Part shown: piece by piece, positions 46,407 to 55,507 of the stretch
How the letters are laid out: the number at the start of each line of letters is the position of its first letter
Numbering within the stretch: position 1 is the stretch's first letter
Source of the DNA: CAVORD01 sp963698535
Lineage (GTDB): Bacteria; Bacteroidota; Bacteroidia; Bacteroidales; VadinHA17
Direction: 5' to 3'
Length of the DNA stretch: 64,000 nt
NCBI GenBank assembly: GCA_963698535.1
Contig: CAVORD010000001.1
Span: forward strand, 248,001-312,000
Notes under the pieces: model-generated
What the model was told of the DNA's origin: nothing
Database searches by the model: none
Seen by the model: the letters and a program-made list of their open reading frames with translations, nothing else
Position numbers and translations under genes: made by a program

Positions 46407-47566
46407 AGCTTGTAGCTAAAACCTTATTTGGACTTGAAGATGTTCTGGAACAAGAACTAAACGATCTTGGTGTTACAGAGACATTAATTAATAACAGGGC
46501 TGTTCTTTTCGAGGGTAATCTTGACACTGTTTATCGGGTCAACTATCTGTCGAGACTGACACTCTCTCTGCTTGTTTCTGTGGATGAATTCAAAATATCA
46601 TCGGCGCAGGATCTCTATAATGGCTGCAAGAAGATAGCATGGGATGAATTTATGAACATGGAGATGACCTTTGCTGTTGTTCCTGTAGTTAATTCACCTC
46701 TGTTCAATCACTCAGGATATCCGGGGTTACTTGTAAAAGATGCCCTGGCCGATTATTTCAGGGAGAAGTACGGTTCGCGGCCCTCGGTGAATACCCGACA
46801 GCCTGATCTGCTTATCAATCTTCATATTAGTAATGATAAGGTAGGCATATCACTTGATTCATCGGGCTTACCTCTCTTCATGAGAGGATATCGCAAGCAG
46901 GGTAACATAGCTCCGCTTAATGAAGTGCTTGCTGCTGGGATACTGAAGATCACTGGATGGGATGAAGTGCAGCCACTTTATGATCCTATGTGTGGCTCAG
47001 GTACTTTTGCAATTGAAGCCGCTCTTATGGCTGGCAATATTGCACCGGGAAAGACCAGAAGCTTTTTTGGATTTCAGAACTGGAGTAATTATTCCCGCGA
47101 TCTGTTCCAATCGATAAAGGAGGAAGCAACAAAAGCCGAAAGGAGCATCAGACCCGCTATTGCCGGAAGCGACATATCATTTGATTCCATAAGGATAGCA
47201 CGTGCCAATTTGACCAGGGCGGGACTGACTGGTTCTGTGAGATTCTTTCCCGGCGATTTCTTCGAATCGGATTATGCATTGCAGAATGGTATCATTGTTA
47301 TGAATCCGCCTTATGGAGAAAGGATCAGAATTGATGATCTGGAGACTCTTTATGAGAAGATCGGGACAAAACTGAAACATTTTTATCCCGGCAACAGCTG
47401 CTGGATAATCACTTCAGACACTGGTCCGGTTAAGGCGGTAGGGCTTAAGCCAGGAAGTAAGTCAGTGCTTTATAATGGCCCGCTTAAATGTACTCTGTCG
47501 GAGTATAACCTCTTTCAGGGGAAGAAAGCTGACAGGGGCGCAGATGCCGGTAAAAGTCAAAACTGA
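46403..47566 (+). CDS. THUMP-domain RNA (guanine-N2) methyltransferase, RlmL-like
   Basis: A 387-residue enzyme related to the N-terminal half of E. coli RlmKL, which makes m2G2445 in 23S rRNA. A THUMP RNA-binding region (about residues 40-155) is followed by the conserved FMRGYRKQGNIAPLNEVLAAGIL, SAM-binding DPMCGSGTFAIEAALMAGN (about 193-211) and the catalytic NPPYGERI (about 298). The size is that of the single-domain family of Bacteroidota and Firmicutes, without the RlmK half. It is coupled to the upstream protease gene by a four-base overlap. Confidence 0.87.
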   Translation: MKLVAKTLFGLEDVLEQELNDLGVTETLINNRAVLFEGNLDTVYRVNYLSRLTLSLLVSVDEFKISSAQDLYNGCKKIAWDEFMNMEMTFAVVPVVNSPLFNHSGYPGLLVKDALADYFREKYGSRPSVNTRQPDLLINLHISNDKVGISLDSSGLPLFMRGYRKQGNIAPLNEVLAAGILKITGWDEVQPLYDPMCGSGTFAIEAALMAGNIAPGKTRSFFGFQNWSNYSRDLFQSIKEEATKAERSIRPAIAGSDISFDSIRIARANLTRAGLTGSVRFFPGDFFESDYALQNGIIVMNPPYGERIRIDDLETLYEKIGTKLKHFYPGNSCWIITSDTGPVKAVGLKPGSKSVLYNGPLKCTLSEYNLFQGKKADRGADAGKSQN

Positions 47567-47615
47567 TAATTAAAGGGGAAAAGGTAGAAATATTCATATT
47601 ACCATTGTTTGAGCA

Positions 47616-47649
47616 TTTGTTTTTGATACATCTTTTTTTTTTATATTTG
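47616..47649 (+). promoter_or_regulatory. Bacteroidota-type promoter of siaB-siaC
   Basis: TTTG (47616-47619) and TATATTTG (47642-47649) are 22 bases apart. The siaB-like start codon lies 40 bases downstream. Confidence 0.55.
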
Positions 47650-47688
47650 TTAATTGTTTGCTTTGTTACCTTGCAAAATTGAGCTTAA

Positions 47689-48246
47689 ATGGGCTTCAAC
47701 ATAGAGAGCTACTTTGATCAGTTACAGGACGAAAATGTGGTACTTTTTTATAAAGGAAACATTGACTCTGATGTTATTAATAAGGTCCTCGATTTTGTTG
47801 AGTCCAAAATGGATGAACGTGACGAGAAGAGCAAGCTTAGAAAAAAAGTTTACAATGTTCTGGTCGAGTCCCTTCAAAACCTTTATCATCATGTAGACAC
47901 AACACCCTCAGGATATGATAGTTTGGGGGCAGACAGATATGGAGTGCTCCTGATAAAAAAGGTTGGGGAGATATATCAGATCATTACAGGAAATTTTATT
48001 CAGAACGAAAGGATCCCGAAGCTCGAGCAGAGAATATCAAGGATCAACAACTCCAGCCGCGAGGAGATTAAAGAACTGTACAAGTTCATTCTTAATCATC
48101 AAAAGATCTCAAAAAAAGGAGGTGGCGGACTTGGATTGGTTGATATTGCCCGGAAAACCGGGAAAAAGCTTGACTATGAATTTGTGGAATATGATAAGGA
48201 TCATTCGATATTTGTCCTGAATATTAGCGTTGGAGACGATATTTAA
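47689..48246 (+). CDS. SiaB-family protein kinase-like protein (DUF6272)
   Basis: A 185-residue protein that resembles SiaB, the kinase that phosphorylates SiaC in Pseudomonas. It has a HATPase-like pattern without a classical histidine kinase H-box: VLVESLQNLYHHV (N-box-like, about residues 63-75), RYGVLLIKKVGE, and KKGGGGLGLVDIARKTG (G2-box-like, about 143-159). It lies 24 bases before a SiaC-like gene, the same pairing as in the SiaABCD system. No SiaA phosphatase or SiaD diguanylate cyclase gene is visible here. It likely phosphorylates the downstream partner. Confidence 0.8.
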   Translation: MGFNIESYFDQLQDENVVLFYKGNIDSDVINKVLDFVESKMDERDEKSKLRKKVYNVLVESLQNLYHHVDTTPSGYDSLGADRYGVLLIKKVGEIYQIITGNFIQNERIPKLEQRISRINNSSREEIKELYKFILNHQKISKKGGGGLGLVDIARKTGKKLDYEFVEYDKDHSIFVLNISVGDDI

Positions 48247-48270
48247 AAGTTTAACTATAATTATTTTGAC

Positions 48271-48651
48271 ATGGAACCGATCATTATTGAAGGAACATCA
48301 AAAACCCCGACTATTAAATTTGATACTACGGGCGGTACTTTTGAGATCAAAGGAAGGTCAATACCTGAGAATTCAGTAGAGTTTTATAAACCTATTGTCG
48401 ATTGGCTTGACACATACAAGGAAAGTCCTCTTGCCAAGACGGTAGTTAATGTAAGGCTTGAGTATTTTAATACATCATCATCAAAATGTATCCTTGATGT
48501 TTTCAAAAAACTTGAGACCATTCACAAGGCAAAGAATGAGGTGGAAGTAAACTGGTATTACGAAGAGGATGACGAAGATATGCTTGAGGCAGGTGAGGAT
48601 TATGAATCCATTATCCGAATACCTTTCAAGTTCATTGAAATTGTTGAGTAA
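48271..48651 (+). CDS. SiaC-family regulatory phosphoprotein (DUF1987)
   Basis: A 126-residue protein with the DUF1987/SiaC fold: TPTIKFDTTGGTFEIKGRSIPENSVEFYKPI at the start, then LEYFNTSSSKCILDVFK, where Thr68 falls at the residue phosphorylated in Pseudomonas SiaC, and an acidic tail (YYEEDDEDMLEAGEDY). It is coupled to the SiaB-like kinase upstream. In Pseudomonas the unphosphorylated form activates a diguanylate cyclase. The partner in this organism is unknown; the adjacent ABC transporter and the STAS/Hpt proteins encoded nearby are candidates by position only. Confidence 0.85.
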   Translation: MEPIIIEGTSKTPTIKFDTTGGTFEIKGRSIPENSVEFYKPIVDWLDTYKESPLAKTVVNVRLEYFNTSSSKCILDVFKKLETIHKAKNEVEVNWYYEEDDEDMLEAGEDYESIIRIPFKFIEIVE

Positions 48652-48690
48652 TTTCACATCCTTTCGATCGGTTTTTTTCCATAAAATAAT

Positions 48691-48716
48691 AAAGGCCCTG
48701 TCTTAACAGGGCCTTT
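48691..48716. terminator. bidirectional terminator between siaC and the ABC transporter
   Basis: AAAGGCCCTG (48691-48700) and CAGGGCCTTT (48707-48716) form a ten-base-pair hairpin between two convergent genes. A/T tracts on both sides let it act on both strands. Confidence 0.8.
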
Positions 48717-48741
48717 GTAATTTCATAAGGTCAGCAATCTC

Positions 48742-51700
48742 TTATCCTCTTCCAAAATTCTCTGCCGACTCAAGGGCTTTCTTAAGTATTCTGAAGTAGA
48801 GTGCAAGGTAGGTTAGCAATGTCATAAGCCATATGACAGCAACATTTACTGTAAAGGTATCCACATATATTCCGAAAACCATTTTCCTCGGGGCATAGAA
48901 ATGAGCTTTTATCATCTTGTGCTGCGGGTCAAGGAAAACAGGATCGATCTTCTGGATTACTCTTCCCTTGTATTCTATTACCTTATCGTTTTCATTAGCG
49001 TTCTTAACAAAGTCTTCAAGCTGCGTATTGGAATGTTTCTTTTTAAGGTCCAGGAATTTTTCGCGATTAGTTTCCATTTCACGATTAACGATTATATCCT
49101 TCCTGTTGTTTGCATTGTTATAGAGCCCTATATAGTAATCCTTGATCCTGTCAAGATGTTTTTTTGCTGCAGTTATTATCTCCTGATCTATCTTGTCGGG
49201 GTAGAGCATCTCAGGATGGCTGAACTTAATGTCTGGCAGTGCACGTTCCTCTGCTGCAAATTCATTCCTTACAAGCTCAAGTGCCTCCCCAAAACTCTCA
49301 TTCTTAGTAGGCTTGCCGTAGTCGAATTCAATGTTGTTGAGTTTCCCTTTTATAGTGTTGTACCAGTATACTTTTTTGTAATTAGCTATACTCATAGCTT
49401 TATCGTAAAAGTAGAACGGTTCTTCAAATTTGTTATCCTTGAATTGCTTAACGGCCAATGCTTCGTAGCCCCATCGAGCCATTATCATTTCACCATAGAA
49501 AGGAATGGAGATAGGAGAAGATATACCTGGGTTCAACTTTTCGAACTTTACAATTATACCGCTTAGTATTATCTGAGGGATTACGAGAAACGGAATAAGT
49601 ATATAGATAGTTACAACTGCCTTGAAACTGTCTGATATAAGAAGTCCAAGCATATTAGCGCTGGCCCAGCAGGAGAATAGTATTAGCCAGTATTCGAAAG
49701 TCATGCCATGTACTCCGGTAATTGCATTACCCAGAATGACAAAGGTAAAGGCCTGTATTGCGGAGATCAGAAACTGAACAAAGACCTTCGACATAAGGTA
49801 GCTGTTCCAGCTTAAGTTGAGAAATGCCTCCCGCTTGAGTATCTTCCGGTCCTTAATGATCTCCTCGGCACTTACTGTAAGACCCATGAAGATCGCGACA
49901 ATAACCGACATGAAAAGATATACAGGCAGGTTTGAATTGTCGACAAGACTGTATTTCGGTTGCGCGGCACTTTCATCGAAATACCTGATAAGAAAGGCAA
50001 GGAAGAAGGCAAGAACAGGCGCTTCCAAAAGGGTTATCAGCAGATACTGGGTATCAGCAAGCTTGGAGAGAATATCTCTCTTAACAAATACTCTGAACTG
50101 GTTAAAGCGGGATGGTGTTTTGAAATTTATTTCTGGCACTCCCTCCTCCGGTTCAGGAATAACTATCTTAGGTTCAAGTTCACGCTTATAGTGTTCGTTC
50201 CACTCTTTGGGTGATATCTTCCTTGTTTCTGTAGGCTGACCATATTCGTCGAGAACCCTCGACTCAACTATATTGAATACCTGTTCGGGGTTAACGTTAC
50301 CACAAACATGGCACTCACTCTCATTATAGTTAGCGTGATGTATCTGGGTTTTGAAATAGATTATAGATTCTATCGGGTCTCCATTGAAAATGAGGTATCC
50401 GCCACGGTCAAGGATTATCAGTCTGTCGAACATTTTGAAGATGTCGGATGATGGCTGGTGGATAACAACAAAGAGAAGTTTCCCTTTAAGAGAAAGTTCT
50501 TTCAGTAGGTCGAGTATATTTTCCGAATCGCGTGATGAGAGTCCGGATGTTGGTTCATCGAGGAATAGAATAGCCGGTTCCCTTATCAGTTCCAGAGAAA
50601 TGTTAAGTCTCTTTCTTTGACCACCGCTGATCTTTTTATTGAGAGGGCTACCTACCTTCATATCCCGGATCTCAAATAGTCCGAGGCTCCGGAGAGTGTT
50701 GCTTACCTTTTTAGCTATCTCATCATCTGTAAGATTATCAAAGCATAGCTTGGCATTATAAAAGAGGTTCTCAAAGACAGTTAACTCCTCAATCAGGAGA
50801 TCGTCCTGACTGACATAACCTATAAGTCCTTCAACCTCTTCGCTCTGTTCGTGAATGCTGTGTCCGTTAATTGTAACCTCACCGCTGAAAGGAGGGTTTG
50901 TTCCGTTAAGTACATTCAGCAGTGTAGATTTACCGGCACCGCTGGCTCCCATTATACCAACAAGGCGTCCTGATTCTTCGGCAAAGCTCATTGGATGAAT
51001 GCCCACATTACCGGCCTTGAAACGGTATTCTAGTTTTTCGACCTTATAAACGACTCTCGATTCCTTAAGCTCCTCCTTTATGAACTGCCTTATGGCATCA
51101 CTATAATATATGGGTGTGGATTTTGGGTCGCGCAAAGAAGATCCCGGGTTAAAGGGATATACCTTGCCTTCAGCCAGAAGCTGCCCGTTCATGTAAAGTT
51201 CACCGATGGTTGAGAACCTTACAAAGTGCATACCTGCCGAATGGATGTTCAGGACCCAGATGCTTCCTTTTATGGTCTCATTAATAAGGAATTTATAGTT
51301 GCCTTTCCCTTTTTTTGAAGTATTGCTTATTACAAGTACGTTGGGCGAATCGGGGATCTTGGTTGATGGGTTGAGTACAAAGTCGCGAATAAGGTCAAAC
51401 TCTTCACTTTCAACATTAAAAGTGTCGGCGACGGCGGCAATGAATTCAAGTTCAGTGATACTAACCTCCTGACTGTCGGATTTACAGAATTCAAAGAGCT
51501 GAACAAGTACAATAATTTTTTGATCCTGTGTAAGCTGATCGTTTATCTGAATACATATCTTCAGGATCCTTACAGCTGTAGCAGAATTCCTTCTTTCCGT
51601 GCGACTTCTTTTACCCCTGTCCTGGGCATCATTGTAGAAGTCGTCGAAAAGTTTGAGATACTCCCTTACCAATTCAAGGTTGAGTTGTCTTTTAAGGAAG

Positions 51701-51795
51701 GCTTCAACAACACTACGGCGGTCACTGTCACTGCTTTGGGGCCGTGCGATGATCGCAAATAACTGCATCAGTGCTTTTAAGATCTTCTCACTCAT
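48742..51795 (-). CDS. large ABCG-type transporter with TerB-like N-terminal region
   Basis: A 1017-residue fused ABC protein. The first 160 residues are helical and resemble a TerB-like domain (LMQLFAIIARPQSSDSDRRSVVEAFL). The next 90 look like an FHA-type beta domain (FVRFSTIGELYMNGQLLAEG). The ATPase follows (about 255-490): Walker A GASGAGKST, signature ISGGQRKR, Walker B LFLDEPTSGLSS. A CHVC pair lies near residue 510. An ABC-2 membrane domain with six or more helices follows (about 585-770 and near 985), the order (ATPase before membrane part) typical of the ABCG/white group. A long charged loop (about 790-960) precedes the last helix. Substrate unknown. Confidence 0.78.
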   Translation of the reverse strand: MSEKILKALMQLFAIIARPQSSDSDRRSVVEAFLKRQLNLELVREYLKLFDDFYNDAQDRGKRSRTERRNSATAVRILKICIQINDQLTQDQKIIVLVQLFEFCKSDSQEVSITELEFIAAVADTFNVESEEFDLIRDFVLNPSTKIPDSPNVLVISNTSKKGKGNYKFLINETIKGSIWVLNIHSAGMHFVRFSTIGELYMNGQLLAEGKVYPFNPGSSLRDPKSTPIYYSDAIRQFIKEELKESRVVYKVEKLEYRFKAGNVGIHPMSFAEESGRLVGIMGASGAGKSTLLNVLNGTNPPFSGEVTINGHSIHEQSEEVEGLIGYVSQDDLLIEELTVFENLFYNAKLCFDNLTDDEIAKKVSNTLRSLGLFEIRDMKVGSPLNKKISGGQRKRLNISLELIREPAILFLDEPTSGLSSRDSENILDLLKELSLKGKLLFVVIHQPSSDIFKMFDRLIILDRGGYLIFNGDPIESIIYFKTQIHHANYNESECHVCGNVNPEQVFNIVESRVLDEYGQPTETRKISPKEWNEHYKRELEPKIVIPEPEEGVPEINFKTPSRFNQFRVFVKRDILSKLADTQYLLITLLEAPVLAFFLAFLIRYFDESAAQPKYSLVDNSNLPVYLFMSVIVAIFMGLTVSAEEIIKDRKILKREAFLNLSWNSYLMSKVFVQFLISAIQAFTFVILGNAITGVHGMTFEYWLILFSCWASANMLGLLISDSFKAVVTIYILIPFLVIPQIILSGIIVKFEKLNPGISSPISIPFYGEMIMARWGYEALAVKQFKDNKFEEPFYFYDKAMSIANYKKVYWYNTIKGKLNNIEFDYGKPTKNESFGEALELVRNEFAAEERALPDIKFSHPEMLYPDKIDQEIITAAKKHLDRIKDYYIGLYNNANNRKDIIVNREMETNREKFLDLKKKHSNTQLEDFVKNANENDKVIEYKGRVIQKIDPVFLDPQHKMIKAHFYAPRKMVFGIYVDTFTVNVAVIWLMTLLTYLALYFRILKKALESAENFGRG

Positions 51796-51935
51796 TTGAG
51801 GCGGGTTGAACTCGTACGGGTAAATTTAATAAATGATATTGAATATTCCTTAATCTATTTGTTCTATATGATCATTCCATTATATTATAAAACATGAAAT
51901 TGAAGAGATGTCAGGCCGGGAGGCAATATTCCCCC

Positions 51936-52514
51936 TCAGCCTTTCTTCTTTTTCTTCATTACAGAGAAGCCAAACTTCCCAATAAAACTTCCTAATCCAT
52001 AGTATTTACCATGTGAATATGCCAGTAGTCCTGCATCTTCCATACGGAAAAGTCCTGTTGCCGGATCGAGATACTTCTCATCGACCTGAACTGAGACAAC
52101 TTCACTCAGGAACATATGGTGTGTACCCAATTCAATGATCTCTTTTACCCTGCATTCAATATTAACCGGAGATTCAACGATTATGGGTGCCTTAACCACA
52201 TTTGCCTTGCCGGGTGTAAGCTTCATCTTGCTGAATTTATTGAAATCCTTACCCGATTTAACACCACACCAATCTGTCTTATTTGCAAGCTCCTCCGTGG
52301 TCAGATTAATAACAAATTCTCTGTTCTTCTTTATGATCTCATAAGAATGTCTTCCGGGCCTGACAGAAATGTAACATAGGGGAGGATCAGTACAGAGAGT
52401 TCCTGTCCATGAGATAGTAATGATATTATAATCAGGCGGTTCCTCTCCGCAGCTAACCATTACCGCAGGCAGTGGGTAGATAAGTGTGCCGGGTTTCCAG
52501 GTAGTCTTGCCCAT
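51936..52514 (-). CDS. flavin reductase family protein
   Basis: A 192-residue FMN-binding split-barrel protein. I start at ATG 52514 (MGKTTWKPGTLIYPLPAVMVS); an earlier in-frame ATG would run through the STAS gene. Family features are YNIITISWTGTLCTDPPLCYISVRPGRHSYEIIKKNREFVINLTTEELA (FMN-binding core) and DWCGVKSGKDFNKFSKMKL. It resembles flavoredoxin/flavin reductase-like proteins. Its gene follows the STAS gene by one base and appears to be in the same operon. Electron partner unknown. Confidence 0.85.
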   Translation of the reverse strand: MGKTTWKPGTLIYPLPAVMVSCGEEPPDYNIITISWTGTLCTDPPLCYISVRPGRHSYEIIKKNREFVINLTTEELANKTDWCGVKSGKDFNKFSKMKLTPGKANVVKAPIIVESPVNIECRVKEIIELGTHHMFLSEVVSVQVDEKYLDPATGLFRMEDAGLLAYSHGKYYGLGSFIGKFGFSVMKKKKKG

Positions 52515-52515
52515 A

Positions 52516-52848
52516 TCAGAAACTGGCGAGGCACTCCTCCCTAGTAGGCAGTATAGTGAAGACAGTATGAAGCTGAAGGTTCTCAAAAAGAGCCATCAGG
52601 GTCGGGTTAATATTGGTAAAACGAAGTGCACCATAGTTATTCCTGGCCGCCTTCATGATAATTAGAAAGAGCCCAAAGCCCGTACTGTCGATATATTCTA
52701 CTCCATCAAGATCCAGAATGACATTGGCCCCCGGTGTCTCAAACAATTTTATGATCACTGGCCTGATATCGTCGGTTACAAATGCATTTATTGTATCCAC
52801 TTTAAAAGTTACGATATCGGAATTCTTTTCTTTTTCTATTAAAACCAT
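52516..52848 (-). CDS. STAS-domain anti-sigma factor antagonist
   Basis: A 110-residue STAS protein: NAFVTDDIRPVIIKLFETPGANVILDLDGVEYIDSTGFGLFLIIMKAARNN, with the phosphorylatable serine in DSTG (near residue 58). It resembles RsbV/SpoIIAA. It lies eight bases after an Hpt-domain gene and one base before a flavin reductase gene on the minus strand. It could be a partner of the SiaB-like kinase. Confidence 0.87.
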   Translation of the reverse strand: MVLIEKEKNSDIVTFKVDTINAFVTDDIRPVIIKLFETPGANVILDLDGVEYIDSTGFGLFLIIMKAARNNYGALRFTNINPTLMALFENLQLHTVFTILPTREECLASF

Positions 52849-52856
52849 ACTAATAA

Positions 52857-53207
52857 TTATGCTTTGCCTGAGTAATGATCCAGTTCCTGGATCGCTATTT
52901 TAATATCATTGTTAAATCTGGTTATATAGTCACCATATTTTTCTTTATTCTCTCCGCTCTTAGCTTCAAGTTCAAAATTCTTGAGCATTACTGCAAGATC
53001 GTCCATACCCATAATTGCAACAGATGATTTTGCTTTATGGGCAAGCAGGCCTAGACTCAGATAATCCCCGACTTTAAATAATTTGTCCATCTCCTCTGAA
53101 AATTCATCAGCCTGCACCTTGAATATATCCACAAGATCTGACAGTATCCCTGCATCTCCTCCGGAGACCATTTCAAGATATTCGGTCTTTATCATCTTAT
53201 ATTCCAT
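52857..53207 (-). CDS. Hpt (histidine phosphotransfer) domain protein
   Basis: A 116-residue four-helix protein. I start at ATG 53207 (MEYKMIKTEYL); an in-frame upstream ATG would add nine residues. The motif LGLLAHKAKSSVAIMG carries the phospho-acceptor His57, in the usual position for Hpt modules of phosphorelays. It is not fused to a kinase. It lies just upstream of the STAS gene and is probably co-transcribed with it, an unusual pairing of phosphorelay and partner-switch parts. Confidence 0.85.
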   Translation of the reverse strand: MEYKMIKTEYLEMVSGGDAGILSDLVDIFKVQADEFSEEMDKLFKVGDYLSLGLLAHKAKSSVAIMGMDDLAVMLKNFELEAKSGENKEKYGDYITRFNNDIKIAIQELDHYSGKA

Positions 53208-53233
53208 AACCTTAATTTGGCGATGTGTAATCA

Positions 53234-53241
53234 CAAATTTA
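53234..53241 (-). promoter_or_regulatory. -7 element of the Hpt-STAS operon
   Basis: On the minus strand, TAAATTTG (TAnnTTTG) lies 26 bases before the Hpt start codon; the -33 element is not clear. Confidence 0.4.
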
Positions 53242-53354
53242 ATCTAAAGTTGGTAATAGACACGACCTTTGAAAAAAAACTGAAATAATTCTTACTATAT
53301 TATTCCTTCATTAAGGAGAAATAATTTGTTAAATTTAGCTCGAAAAGCGACAAA

Positions 53355-55430
53355 ATGATGAGAAGATATATAGCAGCAGTAATTATTTTATTTGCTTGGC
53401 TTGCTGGGTCACAGGGTCAAAGCAAAGTGAAGGTAGATAAAAATGATTTCCGGACAGAAAGTGTTGGCTTTGAAGAGGCGTGGCGACATTATAAGAATGC
53501 TGAGGCTTTGTACAAGGATGGCGGATTCTTCTTCAACCTATCTCTAACAGAGTATGAACAGGCTTATCTCTATAACCCGAATAGTGCTGAGCTAAATTAC
53601 AAGATCGGTGTGGCATCCCTTTTTTCGGACAGGAAGGATGAGGCCGCAGGTTATTTTGTTAAGGCTATTGAGTTGAACCCTGAGATCGCCCCTGATCTCT
53701 ATTTTCTGGCTGGCAGGGCATTTCAATATGGAGGAAAATACTTTGAGGCCGCCGGGAAGTATACTGAGTTTATGAACAAAGCAGGAAAAAGGGAACAGGA
53801 TCTCGTTCTGCTTGCCGAAAGATACCTTCAGGAGTGTAATGTGGCCGTTGAATTGACCGCCAGCCCGCTTCCGGTTACCATCGGAAACTTTGGGGAAAAG
53901 GTGAATTCAGAAGCCGATGACTTTAGTCCTGTTCTCATGAAAAACGGAAAGGGTTTGTATTATGCCTCCAGGATCCCGATGAAGCGATCCTCGACATTTT
54001 ACCCTGATAACATGCCCGATGAGAATATCTTTGTCACAACATTTGCCGAGTGGGGTGAATTCTCAACTCCCTATGCCCCGGAAGGGGATGTGAATACTGA
54101 ATATTGTGAGGTTCCTTTATGGTTCGATTCGAAAGAAGAATTGCTCTATATCTATGCAGGTTATGTTGCAGGAGGAGATATTCTGGTTTCGGAGTTTAAA
54201 AAGGGAAAGTGGAGAGCACCTGCAGATCCGGGGCTGGGAATAAACAGTAAAGACGCTGAGACGTCACTGTGCTTCGACCCATCGGGTAAATGGCTCTATT
54301 TTGTAAGCGACAGGAGCAAGAAATCAATTGGAGGTAATGATATTTGGATGGCTGAGCGCCGGTCAAGGAAAAAGTGGAAAAAGCCGGTAAATATTGGTCA
54401 GCTGGTTAACTCTCAGTGGAATGAAGAATCAGTGTCCCTTTCGAGGGGTGGAGACACCCTGTTTTTTGCAAGTGACAGGAAGGGAACGATGGGAGGGTAC
54501 GATATTTTCGCATCAGTAAAGCAGGATGACGGAAGCTGGGGGGCGCCGGTAAATATGGGATATCCCCTCAATACCAGTTATAATGAGATGTTCCTGGTGC
54601 AGCGAATCGACTCGGATTCAATTTACTATTTCAGCAGCGACAGGCGGGGTGGTTTTGGCAGAATGGACCTCTATATGGCAAGATTAACTGCTCCGGTCAG
54701 GGAGGTTGTAATTGAAGTTGTTGAGACAAAGCCCGCACCTGTAATAGCATATGATACGGTTGTGGTTATTAAGGAAGTTCCTCCTCCTGTTATAGAAGAG
54801 AAACCAGTGGAATTCATTCTGGCCGGAAGGATAGTTGATTCGGAAACCAATAGTCCCATCTATTGCAGGATAGATGTAATTGACCTAAGTGCCGACAGAG
54901 TTGTTGCTACCACGGTCACAGATACAACAGGTGCCGGGTTCAGGGTAAGAGTGCCGGGTAAAAAAAGCTATCTGTTGGATATGCGCGCTCCCGGTTACCT
55001 CTCTGCCATGGAAAGAGTTGATATTCCCGAATCATTCGAAGGTGAAGTTTTCTATAGTAATCTCTCCCTGATCAAGGTTAAGGTTGGCAGAAAAGTTGTC
55101 CTTAAAAACATTCTATTTGAAGTTAACAGGGCGGTACTTACTGTAGAATCGTTCTCAGAACTGAACAGGTTGGTTTCGATACTAAAGGAGAATCCTACCA
55201 TGAGAATTGAGATCGCCGGACATACAGACAATACCGGTAGCTATGCAACAAATATCCGCCTTTCCAAGGAGAGAGCAGGTGCTGTTGTTAGGTATCTTAT
55301 TGATAACGGTATAGAGCAGGAGAGACTCCAATTCACAGGTTATGGTCCGGATCAGCCTGTTACAGGTAATGATACGGCTGAAGGCCGGGCCCTTAACAGG
55401 AGAGTCGAATTCAAGATTCTGCAGCTATAG
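53355..55430 (+). CDS. OmpA-family protein with TPR, beta-propeller and regulatory domains (PorE-like)
   Basis: A 691-residue exported envelope protein. The signal peptide is about residues 1-22, with no cysteine at the cleavage site. TPR-like helices (about 35-160), WD40-like PD40 propeller blades (about 190-450, with SDRSKKSIGGNDIWMAERR and ASDRKGTMGGYDIFAS), a carboxypeptidase-regulatory domain (about 480-570) and a C-terminal OmpA peptidoglycan-binding domain (about 575-691, IEIAGHTDNTGSYATNIRLSKERA, GRALNRRVEFKI) follow. This order is the same as in PorE (PG1058) of the type IX secretion system. PorE is a lipoprotein, while this one has no lipobox. Confidence 0.8.
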   Translation: MMRRYIAAVIILFAWLAGSQGQSKVKVDKNDFRTESVGFEEAWRHYKNAEALYKDGGFFFNLSLTEYEQAYLYNPNSAELNYKIGVASLFSDRKDEAAGYFVKAIELNPEIAPDLYFLAGRAFQYGGKYFEAAGKYTEFMNKAGKREQDLVLLAERYLQECNVAVELTASPLPVTIGNFGEKVNSEADDFSPVLMKNGKGLYYASRIPMKRSSTFYPDNMPDENIFVTTFAEWGEFSTPYAPEGDVNTEYCEVPLWFDSKEELLYIYAGYVAGGDILVSEFKKGKWRAPADPGLGINSKDAETSLCFDPSGKWLYFVSDRSKKSIGGNDIWMAERRSRKKWKKPVNIGQLVNSQWNEESVSLSRGGDTLFFASDRKGTMGGYDIFASVKQDDGSWGAPVNMGYPLNTSYNEMFLVQRIDSDSIYYFSSDRRGGFGRMDLYMARLTAPVREVVIEVVETKPAPVIAYDTVVVIKEVPPPVIEEKPVEFILAGRIVDSETNSPIYCRIDVIDLSADRVVATTVTDTTGAGFRVRVPGKKSYLLDMRAPGYLSAMERVDIPESFEGEVFYSNLSLIKVKVGRKVVLKNILFEVNRAVLTVESFSELNRLVSILKENPTMRIEIAGHTDNTGSYATNIRLSKERAGAVVRYLIDNGIEQERLQFTGYGPDQPVTGNDTAEGRALNRRVEFKILQL

Positions 55431-55472
55431 TAGTCCTTAAGCAGGTTTTAGCGGTTTGGAAAACATTTTTCC

Positions 55473-55480
55473 TACATTTG
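55473..55480 (+). promoter_or_regulatory. -7 element of gcvT
   Basis: TACATTTG (TAnnTTTG) lies 27 bases before the gcvT ATG at 55508; a TTTG at 55455 is too close to be a standard -33 element. Confidence 0.45.
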
Positions 55481-55507
55481 TTATTGAATAAATTTAACCC
55501 CCCTTAT

